A stretch of 64,000 nucleotides of DNA. Source: Mycoplasma sp. Bg2. GTDB lineage: Bacteria; Bacillota_I; Bacilli_A; Mycoplasmatales; Hepatoplasmataceae. The stretch covers positions 1-64,000 of the forward strand of contig LSMY01000003.1 in the NCBI GenBank assembly GCA_001641225.1, given 5' to 3'. Position numbers and translations under genes: made by a program. This document shows positions 19,880-31,057 of the stretch, piece after piece. The stretch's first letter is position 1; every line of letters starts with the position of its first letter. The notes under the pieces were generated by a model. That model was not told the DNA's origin and ran no database searches. It saw only the letters and a program-made list of their open reading frames with translations.

Positions 19880-21988
19880 TTAGCTAAACATTACCATAAT
19901 AGAGCAATTAATTACAATTTCTCCTAATATGAACATTGTAAGTGCACAAGGTACTAAAATTGGCAATGCTTTCCCAAAGTTTATTTTAGCTGCTTCTGCT
20001 TGCGCCACAATCAATCCTGTTGTAGGATTAAACATACAAATACATGATCCAATTAAAACATGAGTCATTAGTACAATTGTAACGTAATGTTCAAAGTCGG
20101 CTACTCCACCAAGTCCTCAAACAATTGGACCAACAATTGGACCAATAATTCCAGCAACACCAGATGTTGAAGGAACAAATGAAACAAAGATTGCAAATAT
20201 TGGAACAAGTGTTCAAGCTACTACAAATGGAGCGGCTCCGCCTGCTCCTGCAGAACTTGATCCACCAATAACTAGTGCAACCATAGCTCCAACTAATCCT
20301 GAATAAGTGAAGACCAAAGCAATTGCTCTTGCAAGAACAAGAATTTTGGCAACACCAAGCATACTTTTTGCTCCGTTAAAAACAGATTTATTTGTTTGTT
20401 TTTGATTTAATCCTAATACTCTCCCTAAAATAAGAGATGCAATCAAGAATAATAATGCTAATTGAACAAAATACCATTGACCAAATAAAAGTTTTCCAAA
20501 GAATATTGATGAAATTCCATTTCAGAAACCTGAAGTTTCAAGTCCTGGAAATCAATTAGGTCAAGGAAGTAATGAAAATACCATTAAAAAGAATGTCGCA
20601 ACAAAAATTGAAAGTCCAATTGCTTGTTTTCTTGTCAATGGAGCATTTGCGGCATGTGCCTCTCCAAGTCTTTGATGAGCCCATTCTTGATTTTTTTCGA
20701 ACATTTCTGGTTCTCTTACGTAATCTTTACCTTTTTTAGCTCTATGTGCATAGGCAAGAACAAAAGTCATCCCCATAATACAAAGAACGAATCACATTAT
20801 AATTCTAAAAGAAATTCCTGTTTGAATTCCTACTTGAATTCCTGCTTCTTCTGCAGCAGGAACAGATAACATTTGAGACATTATCCCTATTGAGAAGGGG
20901 TCAGTCACACCTGCTGCTACTCCAGTTTCAGTTCCTATTAATACAACTAGAAAACCGGTCATAGTATCAAATCCAGCAAGTACTAGAAATGGAACAATAA
21001 GTGGAATTAACCCAAGAGTTTCTTCAGCCATCCCATATGTTGTTCCTCCAAGATTAAAGATAATAAATAATACGGGGATTAAAAGCATTTCTTTACCTTT
21101 AAATTTATTAATAAGTGAAGATGTTCCGGCTTCTAAAGCTCCAGATTCCATCATAACTTCAATAAATGCCCCAATACAAAGCAAGAAGAACACAATTCCA
21201 GTTGCTTTAAACATTCCAGCAAGAATAACAAATGGAATATCTAATAATCCATATCTTCCGTTACTTCCTGCAACATAATAATTTGATTCCCAAAAATTAA
21301 ATCAATCGGGTCCAATAGCAATAGATGCAATATCTATAAAAGAATCTTTCATACTAGCATCTTTTGCTACAGATAAACTTAAAACATTAGAAGTAAATCC
21401 TGTACTTACTCCATCATCACTAGTCATTGCTAATGTTGTTGGATTAAAAACTTTATCAAATTCTACGTAATAACTAGATTGTAATTCACCAGTTGCATCT
21501 GCAGTTGACAAAGCTGTATCAAGTTTAATAGTAAAAGTAAGCCCAGAATAATTAATACCTACTAGGTTCCAATCATCTCCTAAATTAATATTTGAAATAC
21601 TAATACCAGTTTTACCTGCAGAATCAGCAATTTTCGTTGCTTGATCTTGAGTAACAAAATTAACTAAAAATCCGTCTAGTCAAGCAGCACCATTAGTAGT
21701 AAATATTAATCCCAAAGTGGCATCCTCAATATTACCAGTAAGAATTGAATCAAGACTTTTTGTAGTTCATGTTGCTAGTAGTGTACCGGCTCCACCATAA
21801 AGACCCTCTTCTGTAAAATAGAAAAGTGGACTATAGGTATCAACTCATCCTTTATGCGGAATTCAAGATAGAAAAACCATAAAAAGTAACACACCGAATA
21901 AAATAATTGCCGCAGCTGGAAACTTCGGCATTTTAAATTTTTTCATTTTCTCACCTAGTGAGTGTACTTTATTTTCATTATTTGACAT
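19880..21988 (-). CDS. YfcC-type transporter 1 with extracellular insert
   Basis: 702 aa, where a typical YfcC is about 500. TM1 is 'FPAAAIILFGVLLFMVFLSW' (about 23-42), then comes a long hydrophilic, probably extracellular stretch (about 48-240), then the transporter core from 'LLDIPFVILAG'. Core signatures are 'GGTTYGMAEETLGLIPLIVPFLVLAGFDTMTG' (motif M-x-EETLG), 'GVTDPFSIGI', 'SFVPSTSGVAGIIGPIVGP' and 'NPTTGLIVAQAE'. YfcC proteins belong to the ion-transporter superfamily and are thought to carry amino acids or dicarboxylates. AAAGGAATT upstream serves as ribosome site; 'MFNPTTG' replaces 'MFMPTTG' of the other four. It separates peptidase copies 6 and 7. Confidence 0.85.
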
Positions 21989-22295
21989 AATTAATTAAAA
22001 TAATTCCTTTCATAATTACAAAAATATAACATTGTTATACTTTAAAAACAATAATGAATAGTAATAAGTTTAATTAATAAAAATTGTATGCATAAATCAA
22101 ATTACTTCAAAAATAAATTATGCATTACCACAAAACTATATCATAGTTTTTTATTGTTTATAATTATTTATTATTAAACAATTTATATTACTTTTAAACT
22201 TAAAAGATAATTTAAATTATGAACCAGTTAAATTATCAGATTTAATAATCATAATGAAAATATAAAGAAAATAAAAAATATTATAATTATCAAGT
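21989..22295. other. 307-bp divergent intergenic region, transporter 1 / dipeptidase 7
   Basis: A+T-rich spacer between divergent genes. It contains an inverted repeat TGCATAA/TTATGCA (about 22089-22124) and, beside it, AAAACTAT-ATC-ATAGTTTT (22132-22150) followed by T's on the plus strand. These may be an operator and a terminator-like hairpin. The -10 box of copy 7 is at 22282. No gene was found. Confidence 0.4.
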
Positions 22296-23636
22296 ATGGA
22301 AAACTATTTAGAAAAAAACTGGAAACAATATTTTAAAGATTTAAAGGGTTTAATAGATATTCCATCATTTTTAGTAAAGAAAGATGAATACCCAAATATA
22401 CATCATCAAGAAACATTAAAATATATGGAAAATTTAGCAAAAGCTAATGGATGAAAATTTTTAACTAATAAAGAAGGATATTATGGTTATATTGAAATTG
22501 GGCAAGGAAAAGAAATGATTGCTCTTCTTGGCCATACTGATGTAGTTGCACCTGGAGATATCTCACTTTGAAAAACTGATCCTTTTAATCTTATAGAAGA
22601 AAATGATAAATTAATTGGAAGAGGAGCTGTTGACATGAAGGGCCCTCTTATGATGTGCTTTTATTTAATGAAAGAAATAATTGAGAAGAAAATTCCTTTA
22701 AATAAACGGATTAGATTAATTTATGCAACTGATGAAGAGTCACTTTGAAGAGGAATTTTTAAATATGTAAGTGATGGAAATGAAACTCCAACAATGGGTT
22801 GAACCCCCGATAGTTGATTTCCACCTGTATATGCAGAAAAAACTATTTTAAACTATATACTTTCTTTAAAAGAAACACATGATTTTGAAATTAATGGAGG
22901 AACAGGAATTAATACTGTAAGTCCAAGAGCAACTTATAAAGGATCTAAAGTTGATCAAGTAGCAGCAGAAATGAAAAAACTTTGTTATAAATATGAAATA
23001 AATGATGATGGCTCTTTAAGCGCTCTTGGAGTTTCAACTCATGTAATGAGAAGTGTAACTGAAGGAGTTAATGCTAACTCTAGATTAGTTCAAGCTGTCT
23101 CTATGGTAGAGGATTCAAAATTTTTAAAATTTATTGCAAAATATATTGGAGTTGAAACTACTGGAGATACAATGTTTAATAGCCACTATGAAGATAGTGA
23201 AACAGGAGTAATTATTAATAACTTTGGATTAATTAAAACAACGCAAGAAGGATTTACAGCATTTTTTGATTCTAGAATTCCAATTTTTGCAACAGATTGA
23301 AAAAACATTGAAAAACAAATTAATATAAATTGCAAAAATGAAGGTATTGTTTATGAAAATTATGATGTTTTAGACAAACTTTATATTGATAAAAATGGAC
23401 CTTTTATTCAAACACTTTTAAAAGCTTACATTAAAGTCACCGGAGATGTAAATGCAAAACCTCATACAACATCCGCAGCAACATATGCAAGATCAATGCC
23501 AAATTGTGTAGCATATGGTTCTAACTTTGTTGGTTCTCCTGCTATGGAACATCAACCAAATGAATATGTTTTAAAATCAGATCTAATAAAAGCATATTCA
23601 ATTTTTACTTTTGCTCTTGATGAACTATTAAAATAA
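22296..23636 (+). CDS. M20 family PepV-type dipeptidase, copy 7 (divergent)
   Basis: 446 aa. It keeps the metal and catalytic residues but departs from its siblings near each one: 'GHTDVVAPG' (Thr for Leu between H and D), 'GRGAVDMKGP' (Met for the second Asp), 'PDSWFPPVYAEK' (Ala for Gly), 'SAATYARSMPN' and 'YGSNFVGSPAMEHQPNEY', where others have 'FGPFF'. The first Trp is TGG while all other copies use TGA, and residue 54 has Trp for Met ('ANGWKF'). These clustered changes around the substrate pocket suggest a different specificity. TATAAT at 22282 is 8 nt before the ATG. Confidence 0.9.
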
Positions 23637-23650
23637 TTATTTATATATAA

Positions 23651-23673
23651 GAAAGAACCGAAGGGTTCTTTCT
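23651..23673 (+). terminator. terminator after dipeptidase copy 7
   Basis: GAAAGAACC-GAA-GGGTTCTTTC hairpin followed by TTGTTATTTT. Confidence 0.75.
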
Positions 23674-23758
23674 TGTTATTTTCTAATTTATTTTTTTTAT
23701 TTGGAATTTATTTATTTGCTTTATATTTTCTATACAAAATATAATATATAGTTATAAT

Positions 23759-25096
23759 ATGGAAAATTATTTAGAAAAAAACTGAAAAGAATATTTTAAA
23801 GATTTAAGGGGTTTAATCAAAATTCCTTCATTTTTAATAGCAAGAGATGATTATCCAAATGTTGCTCATAAAGAAGCATTAAAATATATGGAAGATCTTG
23901 CAAATTTTTATGGAATGAAATCTTTTACTAATAAAGATGGATATTACGGATATATTGAAATTGGTCAAGGAAAAGAAATGATTGGAATATTAGGGCATCT
24001 TGATGTTGTTGCTCCTGGTGAATTAGATTTATGAAATACTAATCCTTTCGAACTAGTTGAAAAGGAAAACAAAATCATTGGAAGAGGAGCAAATGATGAT
24101 AAAGGTCCTTTAATGCTTTCTTTTTATTTAATGAAAGAATTACTTGAAAACAAAACTCCTTTAAATAAAAGAATTAGATTAATTTATGCAACTGATGAGG
24201 AATCTTTTTGAAGAGGAATTACAAAATATGTTGAAAATGGAGAAGAACAACCAACAATGGGCTGAACTCCTGACGCTATTTTCCCACCAATTTATGGGGA
24301 AAAAACAATTTATGAATATAAACTTTCTTTTAAAGAAAAACTTAATTTTGAACTTAATGGAGGAACAGGTTTAAATACTGTAAGTCCAAAAGCAACTTAT
24401 AAGGGTAAAAACGTAAAACAAGTTCAAGAAAAAATGGATGAACTAGGTTTTAAATATGAATTAAATAATGATGGATCATTAAGTGCACTCGGAATTCCTA
24501 TGCATGCTGAAAAAAGTGCAACTCAAGGAATTAATGCAAATGCTAGATTAATAAAAGCAGTTGCTATGGTAGAAGATTCAAAGCTTTTAAACTTTGTTGC
24601 AAAATACATTGGAACCGAAACTACAGGAGATACACTTTTTAATGCCCATTATGAAGATGAAACTGGCCCAATTAGTAGTAATATTGGACTTATAAAAACT
24701 ACTCCAGAAGGACTTGAAGTTTCTATGGATTCAAGAGTTCCACTCTTTGTTATTAATTGAGAAGAAATTGAAAAAGAAGTTATTAAAAATTGCAAAAAAG
24801 AAAATATTACTTATGAACAACATCGTGTGCTCAATAAAATTTATATGAATAAAAATGATTCTTTTATACAAATTTTATTAAATGCTTACAAAGATGTTAA
24901 TAAAGATGAAAATGCTGTTCCTATTCTTATTGGAGCCGGAACTTATGCTAGATCAATGAAAAACATTATTGCATTTGGTCCCTTCTTTAAAGGCACACCA
25001 GATACTGCTCATCAAGCAAATGAATATAGTTTAAAAACAGATTTAATAAAAGCATATTCTATTTATACTGCCGCTCTTGACAAATTATTAAAATAA
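23759..25096 (+). CDS. M20 family PepV-type dipeptidase, copy 8
   Basis: 445 aa. Blocks: 'GHLDVVAPG', 'GRGANDDKGP', 'YATDEESFWRGI', 'WTPDAIFPPIYGEK', 'GAGTYARSMKN', 'DTAHQANEY'. The pre-histidine Thr-Ala matches PepV of lactobacilli better than any sibling. The lid carries 'GINANARLIKAVAMVEDSKLL', with Ala for the usual Ser. The promoter region has overlapping -10 candidates (TATAAT 23740, TATATA 23745, TATAAT 23753); TATATA gives the usual 8-nt spacing. No GAACC hairpin follows this gene, so transcripts may run into copy 9. Confidence 0.92.
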
Positions 25097-25187
25097 AAAA
25101 TATTTTCATTTATACTTAAATATTGAATAAATAAAATAGTTTTTAATATACTATTAAAAAAGAAAAGAGAGCATATAATAAGTTTAT

Positions 25188-26528
25188 ATGGAAAACTATT
25201 TAGAAAAAAACTGAAAAGAATACATTAAAGACCTTTCAGGTTTAATTAAAATACCTTCAGTTTTAGTGGATAAAGATGATTATCCAAACACTAATCATAA
25301 AAAAGCACTAAAATACATGGAAGACCTTGCAAAAGCCCATGGAATGAAAGTAGTTATTAATCCAGAAGGATACTATGGCTATATCGAAATTGGACAAGGA
25401 AAAGAAATGATCGGTTTACTTGGTCACCTTGACGTTGTCTCACCTGGGGACATGGCAGCTTGAAAAACTGATCCCTTTGAACTTCTTGAAAAAGATGGTA
25501 ATTTAATAGCAAGAGGAGCAGTTGACGATAAAGGTCCTGTTATGATGTCATTTTATCTACTAAAAGAACTTTTAGAAGAAAAAGTTAAACTAGATAAAAG
25601 AATTAGATTAATCTTTGCAACCGATGAAGAATCACTTTGAAGAGGAATCTTTAAATATGTTGCTAACAAAGAAGAAATACCAACAATGGGATGAACACCT
25701 GATTGTAATTACCCACCAATGTATGGAGAAAAATGTCTATTACAATACGTTCTTTCATTTAAAGAAAAACTTGACTTCGAACTTGACGGTGGAGCAGGAA
25801 TTAATTCTGTAAGTTCAAAAGCAACTTATAAAGGATCTAAAGTAGATCAAGTTGCTGCTGAAATGAAAAAACTTGGATTTAAATATGAAATTAACAAAGA
25901 TGGTTCATTAAGTGCTATCGGAGTTGGAACACATGCAATGAATGCAGCTACTGAAGGAGAAAATGCTAACTCAAGATTAGTGTTAGCAGTTTCTAAAGTA
26001 GAAGATTCTAAATTCCTTAAATTCATGGCTAAATATGTTGGAATTGAAACAATGGGAGATACATTGTTTAGAAAACATTATGAAGATGAAACAGGACCAA
26101 TCACCAACAACTTTGGAGTAATTAAAACAACACCAGAAGGATTTACAACATTAATGGATTGTAGAGTTCCACTATTCGCAGTTGAATGAGAAGAAGTAGA
26201 AAAAGGCATCATTGCTAGTTGTAAAGAAGATGGAAGAGCAGAATATACAAGATATGATGTTCTACCTAAACTTTATGTTGATAAAGATGGAAAATTCATC
26301 CAAACTTTATTAAACATCTATAAAGAATTTACTGGTGACGTTGACGCTGAACCTATCGTAATTGGAGGAGCTACATATGCAAGATCAATGCCTAACATTG
26401 TTGCATTTGGACCATTCTTCAAAGATTCACCTGATACTGAACATCAACCAAATGAATTTGCAAGAGCAAAAGATTTGATTAAATCATATTCAATCTATAA
26501 CGTTGTTATGGAAAAACTATTAAAATAA
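25188..26528 (+). CDS. M20 family PepV-type dipeptidase, copy 9
   Basis: 446 aa. Blocks: 'GHLDVVSPG' (Ser for Ala), 'ARGAVDDKGP', 'FATDEESLWRGI', 'WTPDCNYPPMYGEK', 'GGATYARSMPN', 'DTEHQPNEF'. The second half is richer in C/G third positions and uses 'DGGAGINSVSSKATY' where most copies have 'NGGTGINTVSPRATY'. 'MDCRVPLF' replaces 'MDSRVPLF'. TATAAT at 25174 is 8 nt before the ATG. It follows the terminator-less copy 8 by 91 bp. Confidence 0.92.
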
Positions 26529-26545
26529 TTATTTATTTATAAAAG

Positions 26546-26574
26546 AAAAAAAGAACCTGTGGGTTCTTTTTTTA
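26546..26574 (+). terminator. terminator after dipeptidase copy 9
   Basis: AAAAAAAGAACC-TGT-GGGTTCTTTTTTT hairpin. Confidence 0.85.
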
Positions 26575-26652
26575 ATTAATTTTTAATCCAACACAGTAAT
26601 AAATAAAAAACACTAGCCAAAAAGAAAAAACTAAACACATTATAATTACAGC

Positions 26653-27990
26653 GTGAAAAACTATTTAGAAAATAACTGAAAAAAATACTTTAAAGACCTT
26701 AAAGCTTTAGTAAAAATTCCGTCATTTTTAACTGAAAGTGGTGAGTATCCAAATATTCATCATCAAGAAGCATTAAAATATATGGAAGAGCTTGCAAAAG
26801 CAAACGGGATGAAAGTTTTTACTAATCCTGAAGGCTACTATGGTTACATTGAAATTGGCCAAGGTAAAGAAATGATTGGGCTACTTGGTCATCTCGACGT
26901 TGTTGCTCCTGGAGATTTAACTGCTTGAAAAACAGATCCCTTTGAACTTAGTGAAGAGGATGGAAACTTAATTGCTAGGGGTTCTGCAGATGATAAAGGA
27001 CCACTAATGATTTTATTTTATTTAATGAAAGAACTTGTTGAAAACAAAACTAAATTAAATAAAAGAGTGAGATTAATTTATGCAACAGACGAAGAAACTC
27101 TTTGAAGAGGAATAAAAAAATATGTTGCTGATGGACAAGAAATTCCTACTATGGGTTGAACAGCTGATTGTCCTTATCCACCAACCTATGGTGAAAAAAC
27201 AATTTATGAATATGTTCTTTCTAAAAAAGAAAAACATAATTTTGAAATCAATGGTGGACAAGGATTTAATTCTGTAAGTGCAAAAGCAACTTATAAAGGA
27301 TCCAAAGTGGATCAAGTAGCAGCAGAAATGAAAAAACTTGGTTTTAAATATGAAATCAACAAAGACGGATCACTTAGTGCTCTTGGGGTGGGTGCTCATG
27401 CACTCATGGCAGCTGAAGAAGGAATAAATGCAAACTCTAGATTAGTCCTTGCTGTTTCCAAAGTTGAAGATTCAGCTTTCTTAAATTTCTTAGCTAAATA
27501 CATTGGAATTGAAACTACTGGTGATACCCTTTTCGGAAAACACCATGAAGATGAAACTGGAGCAATTACCAATAACTTTGGAATTCTTAAAACAACTCCA
27601 GAGGGATTTGTTGCTTCTATGGATTCAAGAGTTCCCATCTTTGCTGTGCAATGACCTGAAGTTGAAAAAACAATTATGGATGTTTGTAAAAAAGAAGGAA
27701 TCAATTATAAAAGATATGATGTCCTTGATAAATTATATGTAGATAAAGATGGGAAATTAATTCAAGCACTTTTAAAAGCATATAAAGAATTTACTGGTGA
27801 CACTGAAGCTGAACCAATTGTTGATGGTGGAGGGACATATGCAAGATCAATGGATAATATTGTTGCATTTGGACCATTCTTCAAAGATTCACCAGAAACA
27901 GAACATCTTCCAAATGAATTTGCAAGAAAAGAAGACTTCATAAAATCATATTGAATTTACAACAAAGTTATAACTATGTTACTTAAATAA
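26653..27990 (+). CDS. M20 family PepV-type dipeptidase, copy 10 (GTG start)
   Basis: 445 aa. The start is GTG ('VKNYLENNWKKYF'), the only non-ATG start among the eleven; TATAAT (26641-26646) is 6 nt before it. Catalytic blocks are 'GHLDVVAPG', 'ARGSADDKGP', 'YATDEETLWRGI', 'GGGTYARSMDN', 'ETEHLPNEF'. The usual 'W-T/A-P-D' around the metal-binding Asp is 'WTADCPYPP', with Pro moved three residues on. The 'NGGQGFNSVSAKATY' stretch is also unique. A leaderless GTG start is normally weaker than ATG, so this copy may be expressed at a lower level. Confidence 0.9.
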
Positions 27991-28005
27991 TCATTTAGAT
28001 AGAAT

Positions 28006-28033
28006 AAAAAGAACCTTAAGGTTCTTTTTTTTA
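28006..28033 (+). terminator. terminator after dipeptidase copy 10
   Basis: AAAAAGAACC-TTAA-GGTTCTTTTTTTT hairpin. Confidence 0.85.
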
Positions 28034-28098
28034 AGTAAATTCAATAAGTGTGGTATGTTAAGGACTTAAACCAGATTAATTCATAATATAATATGAGT

Positions 28099-29436
28099 AT
28101 GGAAAATTATTTAGAAAAAAACTGAAAAGACTACTTTAAAGATCTTCAAGGTTTAGTAAAAATTCCATCATTCTTAACTGATGTTGATGATTATCCAAAT
28201 ATTCATCAAAAGGCAGCGGTAAAATACATGGAAGAGCTTGCAAAAGCCCATGGAATGAAAGTTTTTACTAATCCTGAAGGATTTTATGGATATATAGAAA
28301 TTGGACAAGGAAAAGAAATGATCGGACTTCTTGGCCACCTTGATGTTGTTGATCCTGGAGAACTAGACCTATGAAAAACAGATCCTTTTGAACTTATTCA
28401 AAAAGATGGTAATTTAATTGGAAGGGGAGCTGTTGATGACAAAGGCCCTTTACTAATACTCTTTTATTTAATGAAAGAAATAGTTGAAAGCAAAATTAAA
28501 TTAGATAAAAGAATTAGATTAATTTATGCAACAGATGAAGAATCACTTTGAAGAGGGATTACTAAATATGTTGAAAATGGAGAAGAAGTGCCAACAATGG
28601 GATGAACATCTGATTGTGAATATCCTCCAATGTATGGTGAAAAAACTATTTATGAATATAAACTTTCTTTAAAAGAAGAACTTGATTTTGAACTTAACGG
28701 AGGATCTGGAAGTAATTCTGTAAGTACTAAAGCTACTTATAGAGGAGCCAAAGTTGACCAAGTAGAAGCAGAAATGAAAAAACTTGGTTATAAATATGAA
28801 ATTAACAAAGATGGTTCATTAAGTGCTCTTGGAGTTGGTGCTCATGCCATGAGATCAGCAACTGATGGAGTTAATGCTAACTCTAGACTAGTGCAAGCTG
28901 TAGCAGAAGTTGAAGATTCAAAATTTCTTAAATTCTTAGCTAAATACATCGGAATTGAAAAAACTGGTGATACTTTATTTAGAAAACACTTTGAAGATGA
29001 AACTGGATCAATTACTAATAACTTTGGAATTATTAAAACAACTCCAGAAGGATTTACAACAACTTTTGATTCAAGAATTCCAATCTTTGCTGCTGAATGA
29101 GAAGACATTGAAAAAGCAATTATTGAAAGTTGTAAAGAAGGTGGAGTAGATTATAAATTTTATAATGTACTTCCAAAACTTTACGTTGATAAAGATGGAG
29201 AATTTATTCAATCTTTATTAAATACATACAAAAAATTTAGTGGAGATGCTGAAGCTGAACCTGTAGTAATTGGAGGAGGAACATATGCAAGATCAATGCC
29301 TAACATTGTTGCCTTTGGACCTTACTTTAAAGATTCACCCGATACTGAACATCAACCAAATGAATATGCAAGAATCTCTGATTTAACAAGATCATATTCA
29401 ATCTATACAGAAGTAATCGAAGGACTACTTAAATAA
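28099..29436 (+). CDS. M20 family PepV-type dipeptidase, copy 11
   Basis: 445 aa. Blocks: 'GHLDVVDPG' (Asp for the usual Ala), 'GRGAVDDKGP', 'YATDEESLWRGI', 'WTSDCEYPPMYGEK' (Ser-Asp for Pro-Asp), 'GGGTYARSMPN', 'DTEHQPNEY'. An in-frame ATG two codons earlier (28093) directly abuts TATAAT (28087-28092) and would lie upstream of the expected transcript start, so ATG 28099 is chosen; it also restores the family N-terminus 'MENYLEKNW'. It is the last peptidase of the array and is followed by a shared-type terminator, then a decayed transporter fragment. Confidence 0.92.
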
Positions 29437-29452
29437 CAAATTAATATAAAAC

Positions 29453-29481
29453 AAAAAAAGAACCTGAGGGTTCTTTTTTCA
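29453..29481 (+). terminator. terminator after dipeptidase copy 11
   Basis: AAAAAAAGAACC-TGAG-GGTTCTTTTTTC hairpin. Confidence 0.85.
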
Positions 29482-29519
29482 TTAATTTTAAATAGTTTCT
29501 ATAAGATAGTATCAGCACA

Positions 29520-29645
29520 GTTTTTATGTGGAATTCAAGATAAAAGAACATAAAAAATAAACTTTGAATAAAATTGCTACTGCAATAGAAAATTTTAGCA
29601 TCTTAAATTTTCTATATTTTTTGCTTTTACTTGTATTGTTGTTTT
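29520..29645 (-). pseudogene. remnant of the N-terminus of a YfcC-type transporter
   Basis: Read on the minus strand, this non-coding stretch gives 'RKFKMLKFSIAVAILFKVYFL', which aligns with the cytosolic lead-in and TM1 of the intact transporters ('KKFKMPKFPAAAIILFGVLLF'). After a frameshift, 'LSWIPHK' follows as in all five intact genes. The fragment then ends with no trace of the insert or core. It sits between peptidase copy 11 and the opine dehydrogenase, showing that a sixth transporter gene once started here and was deleted. Confidence 0.75.
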
Positions 29646-29655
29646 ACAATCCTTT

Positions 29656-30783
29656 TTAATTATTTCCATGTAGAAGATATTTTTTAAGATCTTCTTTGTT
29701 CATATGGTTGATTCCCATTTTTTCTAGGTTTCTTCCTTCTTCGAAATAATTTATGTCATTATATGCTCCTGCAATTGTAATATTAGAAAACATCATTGGA
29801 GTATCTACTCCTAATAATTTTCCAAGAGAATAAATTGGTACTACTAAAAAGGGAACATCCTCCGTTATATATCTATGTTTAGATGATGTAGGAGCTCCTA
29901 TTTTACTATGTGATGTTGATCCTCTATTAAATTCAAAAACAGTTTTACAGTTCATATTATAAAGAGAATTCATAATTTCTAGTTCTGGAACTAATTTAGA
30001 ACCCAAAGCTTTACCAACAGCTAGTCTTTCTTTTTCCATTACAATTACGGCTCTAGAAGTTGCAGGTGAACAAGCATCTTTATAATAATTAAATTCTCCA
30101 CCAAAGTTTTCCATGATTCCCATACTTAATGTTGATAGTAATGGGTGCCCACCAAAGTTAATATTTTCCATTCCTGCTACAACTGTGTTATCTAATTTTG
30201 TCAATTTTACAGGAAATAATTCATTTAAAGTTTTAAGTACTTCATCTGTTTTAATGGAAGGAAATACTCCACAAGGTACATGAGTTTTAACTCCATGAAT
30301 TTGTACTCTTGCATTTGGTTCTACTCTACATGCTCATGGTGCTGAAATTGCATCTACCATTGTTATATCTTTAATTCCTTTTGCAATCATAGTTTTGTTA
30401 AAAACTAAACTGCCAAAGTTCCCGGGTATAGATACTAAAATATGTCCATCTATATAAGGATAGATTTTATCAAATACAATTTCTTGTGCAAATGATGGAA
30501 CAATCATAATAATTATTTTAGAATAACTCATTAATTCTTTAATATCAGTTGTAACTTTATCTATTTTTTCTTTTCCAGGAATTTGTAGTTCCAATCCATC
30601 TACTTCTTTGATTGCTTCAATATAGCCACCATTTTTTTCAATTGCTTTTAAATTTGTTGAAAATGCTTCAGTATCATAAAGGCAAACTTTATTTCCAATT
30701 TTTGAAAAATGGTAAGCTGCTGACATTCCAGCATTTCCTCCACCAATTATGCCAACTCTTTTCATATTATTTTCTGTTTCCAA
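29656..30783 (-). CDS. NAD/NADP octopine/nopaline (opine) dehydrogenase family protein
   Basis: 375 aa. The N-terminal Rossmann domain has 'VGIIGGGNAGMSAAYHFSKIGN' (GxGNxG pattern, residues about 9-30) and 'IIIMIVPSFAQE' near 90, and the C-terminal helical domain has 'NINFGGHPLLSTLSMGIMENFG' near 205-226, which contains the conserved N-x-x-x-H-P of opine dehydrogenases. These enzymes reductively couple an amino acid to pyruvate or another 2-oxo acid, or act in reverse. The TTG at 30783 is chosen over ATG 30765 because GGGGGA sits 6-10 nt before it. Lying between amino-acid-type transporters and peptidases, it could regenerate NAD+ at the expense of imported amino acids. The exact substrate is unknown. 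Confidence 0.8.
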
Positions 30784-31004
30784 TTTTGTCCCCCAACATT
30801 TTTTCTTAGTTCTTTTATATCTTAAATATAAAGTTTTTGCACTTCATTTTTATTTTATATATAATTGTAATTTTTCGTATACTTCTTTTATACATTAAAA
30901 TAAATAGAAAAGTTTCATATTTTAAAGTTGTATATAATTATTTAAAAATTCAAAATCTACTATAAACTAGTAAGTAATTCCAGAGTAATAAAGCATAAGT
31001 AAAG

Positions 31005-31034
31005 TAAAAAAAAGAACCAATGGTTCTTTTTTTC
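31005..31034 (-). terminator. terminator of YfcC-type transporter 2
   Basis: AAAAAAAAGAACC-AAT-GGTTCTTTTTTT; symmetric, so it works for the minus-strand gene ending at 31058. It is the same hairpin type as after the peptidases. Confidence 0.8.
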
Positions 31035-31057
31035 ATTACTTTAATTTAATTTATATT

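Noticed and set aside
27073..27704. Antisense open frames of 80-102 codons opposite the dipeptidase genes
   Set aside because: They mirror the strong codon bias of the sense strand, lack ribosome sites and recur at the same place in several copies (for example 11845-12030 and 28842-29108).
11156..29436. Regular long repeats that could look like a repeat or CRISPR-like array
   Set aside because: The repeat unit is a whole 1.3-kb gene with full coding constraint; no short repeats with unique spacers exist.
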